From NCBI GenBank assembly GCA_003280605.1, contig QCEM01000025.1:1-35343 (forward strand): a DNA stretch of 35,343 bases, written 5' to 3'. A model generated the notes under the pieces. That model was not told the origin of the DNA. It worked only from the letters and a program-made list of their open reading frames with translations, and did no database searches. Positions 1 to 8,192 of the stretch are shown here, piece after piece. The translations under genes and the position numbers were made by a program. Source of the DNA: SAR116 cluster bacterium AG-355-O21. Lineage in GTDB: Bacteria; Pseudomonadota; Alphaproteobacteria; Thalassobaculales; Thalassobaculaceae. Positions within the stretch are counted from its first letter, which is position 1, and each line of letters opens with the position of its first letter.

Positions 1-174
1 ATGTATGATGACGAGTTTTGTCGGATGTGGGATTTCTATCTGGCCGGATGTGAAGCTGCTTTCCGGCGGGGCGAGTTGATGGTTTTTCAAATCCAACTGA
101 CCAAATCCGTCGACACGGTGCCGATAACGCGCGACTATATCAGCGAGTTTAAAAATAGCCTGCCGACCTTCTAG
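1..174 (+). CDS. cfa: Cyclopropane-fatty-acyl-phospholipid synthase family, C-terminal end (partial)
   Basis: Open from the window edge in frame 1, ending at TAG 172-174, so only the last 57 or so residues are present. The fragment reads as the end of an SAM-dependent CFA synthase: the pattern FCRMWDFYLAGCEAAF, then a glycine turn and MVFQIQLTK, is the usual last-helix and last-strand signature of that family. The enzyme adds a methylene bridge from SAM across the double bond of membrane unsaturated fatty acids. The methyl-donor motifs and most of the catalytic domain lie before the window. The first ATG is probably internal. The next gene follows after 25 nt on the same strand and may be co-transcribed. 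Confidence 0.75.
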   Translation: MYDDEFCRMWDFYLAGCEAAFRRGELMVFQIQLTKSVDTVPITRDYISEFKNSLPTF

Positions 175-199
175 GCCCTTTTAGCAATGGTATTTGTAA

Positions 200-655
200 A
201 TGACGGATATCGCGCCGACAGCGCCGTTTTGGCGCACCACGCCGCTGCACAAAATGACACCGGAGCAATGGGAATCACTTTGTGATGGCTGCGCCAAATG
301 CTGCCTGGTGAAATTAATTGACAGCGAGACTGAGGCGCTAAGCTTTACCAATGTCGCTTGCCATCTTTTGGACACGCAAAGCTGTCGCTGCCAGGATTAT
401 CAAAACCGCCAAATTCGTGTCCCCGATTGTGTCCGTTTGACGCCCGACACCCTCGATAGCCTGGACTGGATGCCGTCAACCTGCGCCTATCGTTTGGTCA
501 GGGATGGCCAGGACCTGCCGCAATGGCACCCTTTGGTGAGCGGTGATCCAAACAGTGTCCGAGATGCCGGCATTTCCGCGCACGGCCGGATTGTCTCTGA
601 GGCCGGCGTCGAGGATGCGGATCTTGAAGCACATATCGTCACCTGGGCGGGCTAG
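200..655 (+). CDS. YcgN-family cysteine cluster protein (UPF0260)
   Basis: 151 residues, full length for the UPF0260/YcgN family, whose biochemical role is unknown. The family cysteine pattern is visible: C28, C31, C34 and C35 in the CDGCAKCC block, then C54, C62, C64, C77 and C95. This suggests a bound metal or iron-sulfur cluster and gives a CxxCxxCC N-terminal motif. The LPxWHPLVSGD segment after residue 105 and the VSEAGV-E-D end are also typical. Start ATG at 200 gives the normal N-terminus (PFWxTxPLxxMTPxQWExLCDGC). No signal peptide or membrane segment, so it should be cytoplasmic. It follows the CFA synthase fragment by 25 nt. Confidence 0.9.
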   Translation: MTDIAPTAPFWRTTPLHKMTPEQWESLCDGCAKCCLVKLIDSETEALSFTNVACHLLDTQSCRCQDYQNRQIRVPDCVRLTPDTLDSLDWMPSTCAYRLVRDGQDLPQWHPLVSGDPNSVRDAGISAHGRIVSEAGVEDADLEAHIVTWAG

Positions 656-745
656 TTTCAGGCCGCCCTCGAAATTGAAAATTTGCAGCCTCGCCTGCCG
701 CCGGATAAGCTAACCGTACGGCAAGGTCAAGAACCGCTGGCGGGC

Positions 746-1132
746 ATGATGATTAATCAACAGGTGACCTTTATCTACACCACCGATGTGGCGACAAGCT
801 CAGCTTTTCTGCGCGATGTCATTGGCCTAAAAATGGTCCTGAATCAAGATGACAATTGTCATATCTATCAGGTCACAGACAGCAGTTTTCTGGGCGTTTG
901 CTGTAATCGTCCGGTGCCTGAAGACCCTGGGGTTACCTATACATTTGTTGTCAGTGATGTTGACCAAACCTACGCACAATGGCAGGCCCGTGGGGTGGTT
1001 TTTGAGGCCCCGCCCGCCCTTAGCACGCGGTTCAATGTCTATGCCGCGTTTTTCCGTGACCCCGCTGGCTACCGCTTTGAAATTCAGGAATTTAGAGACC
1101 CAAGTTGGCCGCGTCCGACACCCACCCCATAA
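746..1132 (+). CDS. VOC superfamily (glyoxalase/bleomycin-resistance-like) protein
   Basis: About 128 residues, the size of a single VOC module pair. It begins with strand TFIYTTDV, followed by SSAFLRDVIGLKMVL, and ends with FFRDPAGYRFEIQEF, where the final glutamate (EIQEF) is the usual metal ligand position. The substrate cannot be read from sequence. A longer frame opens at a TTG (683), but the ATG at 746 begins right before the first beta strand and is the more natural start; a second ATG follows at 749. It lies 90 nt after ycgN and 18 nt before the amidase gene, so the run may be one transcript. Confidence 0.75.
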   Translation: MMINQQVTFIYTTDVATSSAFLRDVIGLKMVLNQDDNCHIYQVTDSSFLGVCCNRPVPEDPGVTYTFVVSDVDQTYAQWQARGVVFEAPPALSTRFNVYAAFFRDPAGYRFEIQEFRDPSWPRPTPTP

Positions 1133-1150
1133 TTTAAAAGGTTTATTTCC

Positions 1151-2548
1151 ATGAGCACTGATTTAGCCCTCATGTCGGCAACCGATCTGATCGCCGGTTT
1201 TCGTGATCATTCGATTTCGCCGCGCGAAGCAACCGCCGCCGCACTTGATCAAATCAGCGCCCATAATGACCGCTTTAATGCCTATTGCCTGATTGACGTC
1301 GACGGCGCCATGGCAGCAGCCGGTGCCGCCGAGGCGCGCTGGCAGGCCGGCACCCCGATGGGGCCGCTCGACGGTGTGCCAACCTCGATCAAAGATTTAT
1401 CCCTGACCAAGGGGTGGCCGACCTTACGCGGGTCAAAAATCATCGACCCTGCTCAAGCCTGGACAGATGACGCCCCCTATGTTGCGCATTTACGGTCCGC
1501 CGGCGCTGTTTTCCTTGGTAAAACCACCACCCCTGAATATGGCTGGAAAGGCGTTACCGACAGTCTATTGACAGGGATCACTCGCAATCCTTGGGATGAT
1601 CGCAAAACTCCCGGCGGGTCTTCTGGCGGTGCCGCCGTTGCCGCCGCAACAGGCATGGGTGCCTTACATCAAGGCTCTGACGGCGGCGGTTCAATCCGAA
1701 TGCCTGCCGGCTATACCGGTATTTACGGCTTGAAAGCCACTTATGGACAGGTGCCAAGTTGGCCGGCCAGTCCCTTTGGTACCTTGTCACATGCAGGGCC
1801 GATGACACGTACCGTCCGCGACGCCGCCCTGATGCTGAAGGTTATGGCACAACATGATCCACGCGATTGGTATGGTTTGCCGGCACCCCATCACGACTGG
1901 ACGGCTGCGACCGAAACCTCAATCGCCGGCTGGCGGATTGCCTATAGCCCTGATCTTGGACACGCAACCGTTGACCCTGAAATTGCCGCCTTGGTCGCCA
2001 AAGCGGTGCACGTTTTGCGTGACCTTGGGGCCGATGTTGAGGAAGTGGAAGCACCAATTCCGCCCTGCCGTGACGTCTTTGAGGCGCATTGGTTTGCCGG
2101 CGCCATTAACCTCGCCCGCGATTGGAGCGACGCGACACGCGCCCAGCTTGACCCAGGATTAAACGACATTATCAGCGCCGGTGCGCAAATCACCCTCGCA
2201 GATTACCAAGCTGCCGTAAGCCAACGCGAAGTGATCGGCATGGCGATGAACAGCTTTTTTGCCGATTATGACGCCTTATTGACACCAACCTTGCCGATCG
2301 CCGCTTTTGATGCCGGCCAAGAAGTGCCGACAGGATCGGGACTACCGCGCTGGTATGACTGGTCACCGTTCTCCTATCCGTTCAACCTCAGCCAACATCC
2401 AGCCGCTTCGATGCCCTGTGGGTTAACCAGCGATGGCCTGCCGGCGGGCCTGCAGATTGTCTCGGCGAAATACCGCGAAGATAAAATATTAGCGATTTCG
2501 GCCGCCTATGAGCAGGTTCAGCCAATCCAATTGCCGGCACTTGACTAA
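1151..2548 (+). CDS. Amidase signature family hydrolase
   Basis: 465 residues, a normal length for the amidase signature family. The Ser-cisSer-Lys triad is complete: K81 in the DGVPTSIKD block, S157 in PGGSSGG and S181 in SDGGGSIRMP, with the standard 24-residue spacing between the serines. It would hydrolyse a carboxamide to acid and ammonia in the cytoplasm. The C-terminal FNLSQHPAASMPCG and GLPAGLQIV blocks are also typical. It is not a GatA: no gatB or gatC is nearby, and the insert after residue 200 is like catabolic amidases. The substrate is unknown. It is convergent with dddP, with only 10 nt between the stop codons. Confidence 0.9.
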   Translation: MSTDLALMSATDLIAGFRDHSISPREATAAALDQISAHNDRFNAYCLIDVDGAMAAAGAAEARWQAGTPMGPLDGVPTSIKDLSLTKGWPTLRGSKIIDPAQAWTDDAPYVAHLRSAGAVFLGKTTTPEYGWKGVTDSLLTGITRNPWDDRKTPGGSSGGAAVAAATGMGALHQGSDGGGSIRMPAGYTGIYGLKATYGQVPSWPASPFGTLSHAGPMTRTVRDAALMLKVMAQHDPRDWYGLPAPHHDWTAATETSIAGWRIAYSPDLGHATVDPEIAALVAKAVHVLRDLGADVEEVEAPIPPCRDVFEAHWFAGAINLARDWSDATRAQLDPGLNDIISAGAQITLADYQAAVSQREVIGMAMNSFFADYDALLTPTLPIAAFDAGQEVPTGSGLPRWYDWSPFSYPFNLSQHPAASMPCGLTSDGLPAGLQIVSAKYREDKILAISAAYEQVQPIQLPALD

Positions 2549-2558
2549 GCGCCAACAG

Positions 2559-3872
2559 CTAAGCACTTAAGGCGTCGTCATAGGGATAGGTCGATAAAAG
2601 CTGATGGCCGGTGTCGGTGATTAACACTTGTTGCTCAAGTTTGACCCCTTCACCGGCATTTTTTTCGCCGACATAAGCTTCGACACACAGCACCATTCCT
2701 GGCTCAATCACGCCGTCATAGCCTCTCCGCAGGCTATCTTCAGGGTAGCGGATGGCTGGATATTCATCACATAAGCCAACCCCATGCATGATTAACGAAT
2801 AGCGGTTGGCGCGGCAGTTTTCAGGCAACCGATGGGATTTTTCGCTGATCTCACGGAAGCTCGCACCTGGGGTCAGTAACGCCATATTGGCCTCGATATG
2901 GGTGCGGGCAATGTGATACAGGCGGCGCTGTGCATCACTGCCGCGATCTGCCCCGCAAACCCAGGTCCGCGAGATATCAACGCAATACCCATAAGGACCA
3001 ATTAAATCGGTATCAAAGGCAACGATATCTCCCTGTTCGATGACCCGGTTGCTGCATTCTTGCATCCACGGATTGGTCCGTGGTCCAGATGCCAGTAAGC
3101 GGGCTTCAATCCATTCACCCCCGCGCTTGATATTGCCGGCGTGGAGATGCGACCAAAGCGCATTTTCAGTTATCCCCGGCAGCAACGCCGCCCGCATTTC
3201 ATCCATCGCTGCTTGGCAAGACACAATCGCACAGGACATGGCGGTCACCTCGACAGGTGCTTTGATCACCCGCGCCAACTCCATCACCTGCTCGCCGTTA
3301 TATAACGCGATCCCATGGCGGCTCAGCGCCTCTGCACCTTCCAGATTAACCCGATCAATCGCCAACCGTTTATTTCCGCCACCATGAGCGATCACCAAAT
3401 CGGCAATTTCGCCGGCCCAGGTTTCGGCTTTTGATTGAAAATTCTCACCCGCCGACATGTAATTCCAAGCAACTGCGGGGCGGGTCTCATCGACCAAACG
3501 CAATCCGTTCGATAAATGCTGACTGCCATGAAATTCGAAAACGATAACCGGCCCTTCGGCGGCAATAAACACATAACGGACAGCGTTATGGGCACACCAC
3601 AGCTGCATGTTGATCGAGTCGGTCGCGTAGCGTGTATTTAGGGGGTCTGCGAGGATAATGCCGGCATAATCATGGGCCTTAAGTTGCGCCCGAACCCGCC
3701 CCAGCCGGTAGTCACGTAAAGCTTCTTGCTCCGGCGGCGAAAGCCCGCAATCTTGCCATTCGCGCAGCGTCGCAGATGCTGGCGGCAGAGCCATGAAGGG
3801 GCCTGATTTTGAGGGCCGTTGATGCGGCGCAATCTTACGATTGTCGGCGGCATATTGCTGTTGAGATACCAT
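2559..3872 (-). CDS. dddP: DddP-type DMSP lyase (M24 peptidase fold)
   Basis: The M24 creatinase-like fold carries the DddP hallmark stretches DPLNTRYATDSINMQLW, GNIKRGGEWIEARLLASGPR and MHGVGLCDEYP. DddP cleaves dimethylsulfoniopropionate to dimethyl sulfide and acrylate using two metal ions. Numbered from the outermost ATG (3896), the metal ligands reported for the Roseobacter enzyme are all present: D295, D297, D307, H371, E406 and E421. So is the proposed catalytic D377. I chose the ATG at 3872 (residue 9 of the longer frame) because GGGAG sits 7 nt before it, while the ATG at 3896 has no clear ribosome site. Related M24 proteins with other substrates exist, but the match across the active site is very close. 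Confidence 0.88.
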   Translation of the reverse strand: MVSQQQYAADNRKIAPHQRPSKSGPFMALPPASATLREWQDCGLSPPEQEALRDYRLGRVRAQLKAHDYAGIILADPLNTRYATDSINMQLWCAHNAVRYVFIAAEGPVIVFEFHGSQHLSNGLRLVDETRPAVAWNYMSAGENFQSKAETWAGEIADLVIAHGGGNKRLAIDRVNLEGAEALSRHGIALYNGEQVMELARVIKAPVEVTAMSCAIVSCQAAMDEMRAALLPGITENALWSHLHAGNIKRGGEWIEARLLASGPRTNPWMQECSNRVIEQGDIVAFDTDLIGPYGYCVDISRTWVCGADRGSDAQRRLYHIARTHIEANMALLTPGASFREISEKSHRLPENCRANRYSLIMHGVGLCDEYPAIRYPEDSLRRGYDGVIEPGMVLCVEAYVGEKNAGEGVKLEQQVLITDTGHQLLSTYPYDDALSA

Positions 3873-3913
3873 CGAAGCACTCCCGTTTTTTGCCATTTAA
3901 ACGGGAAAAAAAG

Positions 3914-4051
3914 TCACTGCTTTGTTAAAACCGCCAGACTGTCGTGGCCGCGACCTTGCGGCCCAAATAACCCAATGGCGGCGTAAATATCAGCAGTCAT
4001 CATGCCCGGGTCATAACCGCGGGCAGGCTCATGAAAACCGAATTTGGGCTT
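3914..4051 (-). other. Short open frame between idnD-like and dddP, possible gene remnant
   Basis: This frame is open for 45 codons after a stop and overlaps the 3' end of the idnD-like gene. It reads as protein-like sequence, with GYDPGMMTADIYAAIGLFGPQ in its middle. The only ATGs are a pair, the outer one at 4003, giving 29 residues. I do not recognise it. It could be the end of a lost gene, a small protein, or chance. No ribosome site was evident. Confidence 0.2.
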
Positions 4052-5060
4052 TCATCGCTTGACTGCGGTCATTCGCAATTTCAAACCCTTGAACAGCATC
4101 TTCAATGCCAAAAACATGGGAGATAATTGGTTTCACGTCAATTTTCCCCTGCTGCATGAAAAGCACCGCTTGTTTAAATTCTTCGTGGAAGCGGAATGAG
4201 CCACGAATCTCCAACTCTTTTGCGGTCACCGCCTGCATCGGGACACACATGTCGCCACCTAGTCCCAATTGGATTAAAATCCCACGTGGTCGCATCGCAG
4301 CGATTCCCGAGGCCAGCGCCGCCGCTGTCCCAGAACATTCAAAAAGCACATCGAAATAGCCTTTGCCGGCTTGGTAATGCGCCAATCCCTGCGGGTCATC
4401 AGCGATATTGATCACCTCATCGGCACCGACTTCTTTGGCGTAAACCAAGGCCGCTGCAACCAAGTCGGTGACGACGATTTCTGCCGCTCCGGCCGATTTA
4501 GCTGCCAGCGCCGTTAACACCCCAATGGGCCCGGCACCGGTCACCAAAACCCGCTTACCGGCCATCTCACCGGCACGGCGGGTGGCGTGTAAGCCAACAG
4601 ATAACGGTTCTGCCATTGCCGCCTCACCTGGCGTTAAGCCATTGGCCTTGACACATTGCGCAGCAGCAGCGACCAAGCCCTCACGGAAAGCCCCTTGGAT
4701 ATGTGGAAACGGCATTGCCGAGCCGTAAAACTGCATCGCTTCACAATGGATCTGCTGATCATTTTCGCAGAACCAGCACTGCCCACAGGGCCGCGACGGT
4801 GACACCGCCACCAGATCGCCAATGTCAAAATCATCCACACCGGCGCCTAACGCCGAGATGAAACCGGACACCTCATGCCCAAGGATCATTGGCTCGCGCA
4901 CTTGGATCGGGCCGAAACCGCCATGATTATAATAATGTAAGTCCGAGCCACAAATACCGCCCATAGCCATGCGAATTTGAACTTCACCCGCTGCCGGCGC
5001 AGCAACCTCAATGGGTTCAATGCGGAGGTCTCTGGCTTTATGAATCACAATCGCTCGCAT
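4029..5060 (-). CDS. idnD: Zinc-dependent alcohol dehydrogenase, L-idonate 5-dehydrogenase-like
   Basis: 343 residues, medium-chain dehydrogenase fold. The catalytic zinc site is C37, H62, E63 and E151, and the structural zinc site is C92, C95, C98 and C106. The Rossmann motif GAGPIG is at 175-180. The N-terminal SDLHYYNHGGFG pattern is characteristic of L-idonate 5-dehydrogenase, which oxidises L-idonate to 5-ketogluconate with NAD(P). AGGAG lies a few bases before the ATG. The SDR gene upstream, 9 nt away on the same strand, fits the next step (5-ketogluconate to gluconate), supporting an idonate/sugar-acid pair. The exact polyol or sugar acid is not provable from sequence. Confidence 0.8.
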   Translation of the reverse strand: MRAIVIHKARDLRIEPIEVAAPAAGEVQIRMAMGGICGSDLHYYNHGGFGPIQVREPMILGHEVSGFISALGAGVDDFDIGDLVAVSPSRPCGQCWFCENDQQIHCEAMQFYGSAMPFPHIQGAFREGLVAAAAQCVKANGLTPGEAAMAEPLSVGLHATRRAGEMAGKRVLVTGAGPIGVLTALAAKSAGAAEIVVTDLVAAALVYAKEVGADEVINIADDPQGLAHYQAGKGYFDVLFECSGTAAALASGIAAMRPRGILIQLGLGGDMCVPMQAVTAKELEIRGSFRFHEEFKQAVLFMQQGKIDVKPIISHVFGIEDAVQGFEIANDRSQAMKAQIRFS

Positions 5061-5069
5061 GACGCTCTC

Positions 5070-5837
5070 CTAAAGGCTGGCGGTAATGCCACCATCCACA
5101 TAAATCGTCTGACCATTTACAAAGGTTGACGCTGCGGAGCTCAGGAAAATACAAGCCCCAACCAATTCCTCGATCTGCCCCCAACGGCCTGCCGGCGTAC
5201 GTTTTTCCAGCCAATCGGTAAATTCCGGATCAGCGACGAGCGCGGCGTTTAAAGCGGTGTCAAAATAACCTGGGGCAATGGCATTACATTGCAGGCCATG
5301 GCGCGCCCAATCCGTGGCCATGCCCTTGGTGAGGTTGCCGACCGCACCCTTGGTCGCAGTATACGGGGCGATGCCAGGACGCGCCAAGGCGGTCTGAACT
5401 GACGCAATATTGATGATTTTACCTGCACCTCGGACGATCATATGGCGGGCAACGGCCTGGCCGACATGAAACACCGAGGCAACATTGGTCGCCAATAGCT
5501 TGGCAAACATTGGCTCGGGAAATTCATCTAGCGGCGCCCGAAATTGCATGCCGGCATTATTCACCAGAATATCTATGGCACCGTGATCACGCTCAAAGCC
5601 GTCAATGGCCGTTCGAACGGCGTCCGGGTCGGTCACGTCAAAAGCCAGCTGGTGAACGCTCACGGCAGCGTTTTCAAGCGTTACCGCCGTTGCCGCAAGT
5701 TTTTCCCGGTCCCGGCCATTGATTACCACATTGGCACCGGCGTCGATCAGGCCTTTTGCTAAGCCCAAACCGATGCCTTGGGATGACCCTGTGATCAAGG
5801 CCGTTTTTCCAGAGAGATTAAATAAGGTATGTGACAT
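5070..5837 (-). CDS. idnO: SDR oxidoreductase, gluconate 5-dehydrogenase-like
   Basis: 255 residues, classical short-chain dehydrogenase. The cofactor motif TGSSQGIG is at 16-23, NNAG at 93-96, and the catalytic S146, Y159 and K163 are all present. The opening FNLSGKTALITGSSQGIG and the IAPGYF..., RTPAGRWGQIEEL and FVNGQTIYVDGG blocks are those of gluconate 5-dehydrogenases, which interconvert 5-ketogluconate and gluconate. It is the first gene of a two-gene run with the idnD-like dehydrogenase, and the region upstream (5838-6187) is non-coding. Other SDR substrates remain possible. Confidence 0.8.
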   Translation of the reverse strand: MSHTLFNLSGKTALITGSSQGIGLGLAKGLIDAGANVVINGRDREKLAATAVTLENAAVSVHQLAFDVTDPDAVRTAIDGFERDHGAIDILVNNAGMQFRAPLDEFPEPMFAKLLATNVASVFHVGQAVARHMIVRGAGKIINIASVQTALARPGIAPYTATKGAVGNLTKGMATDWARHGLQCNAIAPGYFDTALNAALVADPEFTDWLEKRTPAGRWGQIEELVGACIFLSSAASTFVNGQTIYVDGGITASL

Positions 5838-6187
5838 GACAGCCTTCTGTTAACACCCGCACCGGCATGGTAACGCATATCGACGGAAACAAAAGCGCTG
5901 TCCGCAGTCGCCGGGGATCGGTAAATTCGGGGATCGGTAAATTCGGGGATCGGTAAATTCGGGAGCTGGTATGGGCGACGCCATTGTGTCGGCAGATGTG
6001 CTCTACCGATCTGGACAACGCATTGAGAAGAAAGCAGCATCTTAACGGCAACACGGCGGCACATGGACAACGGCCCCTGCACGCCAGCGAATTCCGCCGC
6101 AAGACAATGCCCTGCGGCAGCGCCGTTGATGGTCGCACGGCCAGGTGTCACGGCCATATGCAAGCCACCCACTGAGAATACTCAAAG
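5838..6187. other. Intergenic region with tandem repeats
   Basis: 350 bp with no supported gene. It holds three tandem 16-bp repeats (5913-5960) and, at 5997-6012, the string TGTGCTCTACCGATCT. Open frames on either strand here are low-complexity translations of the repeat and resemble nothing I know. It should contain the promoter of the idnO-idnD run. Confidence 0.4.
5913..5960. repeat. Three perfect tandem copies of a 16-bp unit
   Basis: The unit GGGGATCGGTAAATTC occurs at 5913-5928, 5929-5944 and 5945-5960 without a mismatch, followed by a partial GGG. Such a perfect array is prone to slippage. It may be a variable-number repeat upstream of the idnO-like gene. No protein-binding function can be assigned. 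Confidence 0.95.
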
Positions 6188-7441
6188 CTACATCAAGCTT
6201 TCAGAGGCAGCTTTCGTTAATGCCGGCCGAAAGTCAGGATGGGCAATCTTGATTAAGTTGCGCGCCCGCTCACTCACCGAGCGACCGCGAAGCTCGGCAA
6301 TGCCGTATTCCGTGACAACAATGTCTGCATCTGAGCGAGCAGTGGTAACCACACCGGCACCAAGCCTGCCGACAATCCGTGAAATACTGTTGTTGCGAGC
6401 CGCCGCTTGCATCACGATAATCGAGCGGCCGCCGGGGGCCTGCATGCAGCCACGCATGAAATCGCTTTGCCCGCCAATCATGCCGACGTGACGGTCGCCG
6501 AGCGTCTCGGCATTAATCTGCCCGGTCAAATCAATTTCAAGGGCGGAATTAATGCCCGTAAAGCCCGGAATTTCACCAAGCACGGCAATGTCATGGGTAT
6601 AGCGCGGGGAGCGCATCTCAATCGCGTCATTGCGGTGCGCCCAGCGGTAAAAATCTTGCGTTCCAAGCAAGGCACCGACAATACATTTGCCCTGATCGAA
6701 AGGCTTGCGGCGGTTGGTGATGACGCCGGCGTCAACTAACTCGGCCACCCGGTCACCAATCGCGCCGGAGTGAATCCCCAGGTCACGCTTGCTGTGCAAT
6801 GCTTCAAGCACCGCATGCGGCAACGAGCCCAAGCCAATTTCGATGGTTGTGCCATCCTCAATCAAGCGTGCCACATGCGCACCAATTTGCTGCTCAAGTG
6901 CTTGGCTTGGCCGACTTGCAACCGTGATCGGTGGGCGTGAAACCTGGATGATATGGTCAACGTCGGCAGCATCAACATGGCTGTCACCATAGGTCACCGG
7001 GAGCTGGTCATTGACCTCGGCCACGACCACCCGCGCCGTTGGCAAAGCAGCCGTTAAATGATCCATCATCAGCGCCGCGTTATAGCCTGCGCCGTCAGCG
7101 GCAAGCTGCACCAAGGCGCAGTCAATGGCAAGGGAGCCGTCAGCCACCAAACGCGGTAACATCGCATAATTAGTTGGCAGCACATCAAGCGCACCAAATG
7201 CCTGAAAGCGCTGATTTGTGACCGCGCCGCCCAATGCAACTAAACGGATTTTAGCCGCCAATCGGCGAGCATCAATGCAATCGGTAAGCGAAATATTCAA
7301 CAGCGCCGAGACATCATCGGGAACATCATCTAAGCGTTTCTCAAGCAAGCCAAGCAGCGCTGTTGGCTCCATCGCACCGCCTGACCACGCGATCCGATCG
7401 CCTTTATTGATGAATTTTGAAATATCAAATGGCTCAGTCAT
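6188..7441 (-). CDS. Acetyl-CoA hydrolase/transferase family protein (class I CoA-transferase fold), catalytic Glu replaced
   Basis: 417 residues from the ATG at 7441, which overlaps the end of the enoyl-CoA hydratase gene by 8 nt (ATGACTGA), implying translational coupling. A longer upstream frame exists but runs into that gene. The C-terminal TEYGIAELRGRSVSERA and LIKIAHPDFRP blocks and the AFGALDVLPTNYAMLP segment place it with 4-hydroxybutyrate CoA-transferase/acetyl-CoA hydrolase relatives. These move CoA between carboxylic acids through a glutamyl-CoA intermediate. Where the family usually reads GIHTEM, this protein reads GIHSGA (residues 222-227), so the glutamate appears to be Gly226. 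It may use another residue or do another reaction. Confidence 0.8.
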   Translation of the reverse strand: MTEPFDISKFINKGDRIAWSGGAMEPTALLGLLEKRLDDVPDDVSALLNISLTDCIDARRLAAKIRLVALGGAVTNQRFQAFGALDVLPTNYAMLPRLVADGSLAIDCALVQLAADGAGYNAALMMDHLTAALPTARVVVAEVNDQLPVTYGDSHVDAADVDHIIQVSRPPITVASRPSQALEQQIGAHVARLIEDGTTIEIGLGSLPHAVLEALHSKRDLGIHSGAIGDRVAELVDAGVITNRRKPFDQGKCIVGALLGTQDFYRWAHRNDAIEMRSPRYTHDIAVLGEIPGFTGINSALEIDLTGQINAETLGDRHVGMIGGQSDFMRGCMQAPGGRSIIVMQAAARNNSISRIVGRLGAGVVTTARSDADIVVTEYGIAELRGRSVSERARNLIKIAHPDFRPALTKAASESLM

Positions 7442-8192
7442 AGGTCGCTTTCCGCTTTTCACGGAAGGCGGCAACACCTTCAACAAAGTCGGCGCTGGCA
7501 CGCACACGATCACCCAAGGTTTGATCACGGTCTTCGTGCCTAAGTGCATTTTCAGCAATTTCCTCGGCGATCCGTAATTTGACGGCTTGCACGGCGACGG
7601 GGCTGTTGTCGGCAATCGTCACAGCCGTTGCAATTGCCGCATCAAGCAGTTTGGCCGCCGGCTCAATGCGGTTAACCAGATGCAGCGCCGCTGCTTTTTC
7701 AGCATCAATCAAGCGGCCCGTTAAAATCAAATCCATGGCATGCACATAGCCGATTTGCCGAACCAATTTCGCGGTCGCACCGCCAAAGGGATAAATCGCC
7801 CATTTCACTTCCGGTAAACCAAAGCGTGCATGGCTGGCAGCGATCCGAATATCGGTGGATAACAGCAATTCCATCCCGCCGCCGGCGCAATCGCCGTTCA
7901 CTGCGGCGACAATCGGCTTTGGATGTGCCGTTGTCTTTAGCAACGCGTTGTTCACCATCGCCGCCGTTTCCTCACTTGCCGATAGATCGCCGGCAATATC
8001 GGCACCTGCGCAAAAACCTTTATCCCCGGCGCCGGTAAGCACAATACACCGGCAGTCGTCATCGGCCGCCAAGCGTGACCAAAGCGCCCCAAGTTCAGCC
8101 AACATATCGCGCGACATCGCATTACGTTTCGCCTGGTTATCAAGACTGACCATGACAACATGGTTGGCAGGCTGGGTGACGTGGATCGGCAT
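7434..8192 (-). CDS. Enoyl-CoA hydratase/isomerase family protein
   Basis: 252 residues, typical crotonase length. The oxyanion-hole segments GFCAGADIAGD (59-69) and NGDCAGGGMELL (99-110) are present. Both catalytic glutamates of true hydratases are conserved, E108 in GGGMEL and E128 in FGLPEV, 20 residues apart as in the mitochondrial enzyme. It should therefore add water to a 2-enoyl-CoA in the cytoplasm. The start is ATG at 8192. It heads a two-gene run with the CoA-transferase-like gene and is divergent from the acyl-CoA ligase gene, with 277 bp between. In the dddP context, acryloyl-CoA hydration to 3-hydroxypropionyl-CoA is a candidate reaction, by inference only. Confidence 0.9.
   Translation of the reverse strand: MPIHVTQPANHVVMVSLDNQAKRNAMSRDMLAELGALWSRLAADDDCRCIVLTGAGDKGFCAGADIAGDLSASEETAAMVNNALLKTTAHPKPIVAAVNGDCAGGGMELLLSTDIRIAASHARFGLPEVKWAIYPFGGATAKLVRQIGYVHAMDLILTGRLIDAEKAAALHLVNRIEPAAKLLDAAIATAVTIADNSPVAVQAVKLRIAEEIAENALRHEDRDQTLGDRVRASADFVEGVAAFREKRKATYD

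Noticed and set aside
5795-6172. 125-codon minus-strand frame over the tandem repeats
   Set aside because: Much of it is a translation of the 16-bp repeats; no family likeness, and it overlaps the start of the SDR gene.
6188-7615. Longer start for the CoA-transferase-like gene
   Set aside because: The extra N-terminal part is the shadow of the enoyl-CoA hydratase gene in another frame; the ATG at 7441 gives the normal family start and a coupled overlap.
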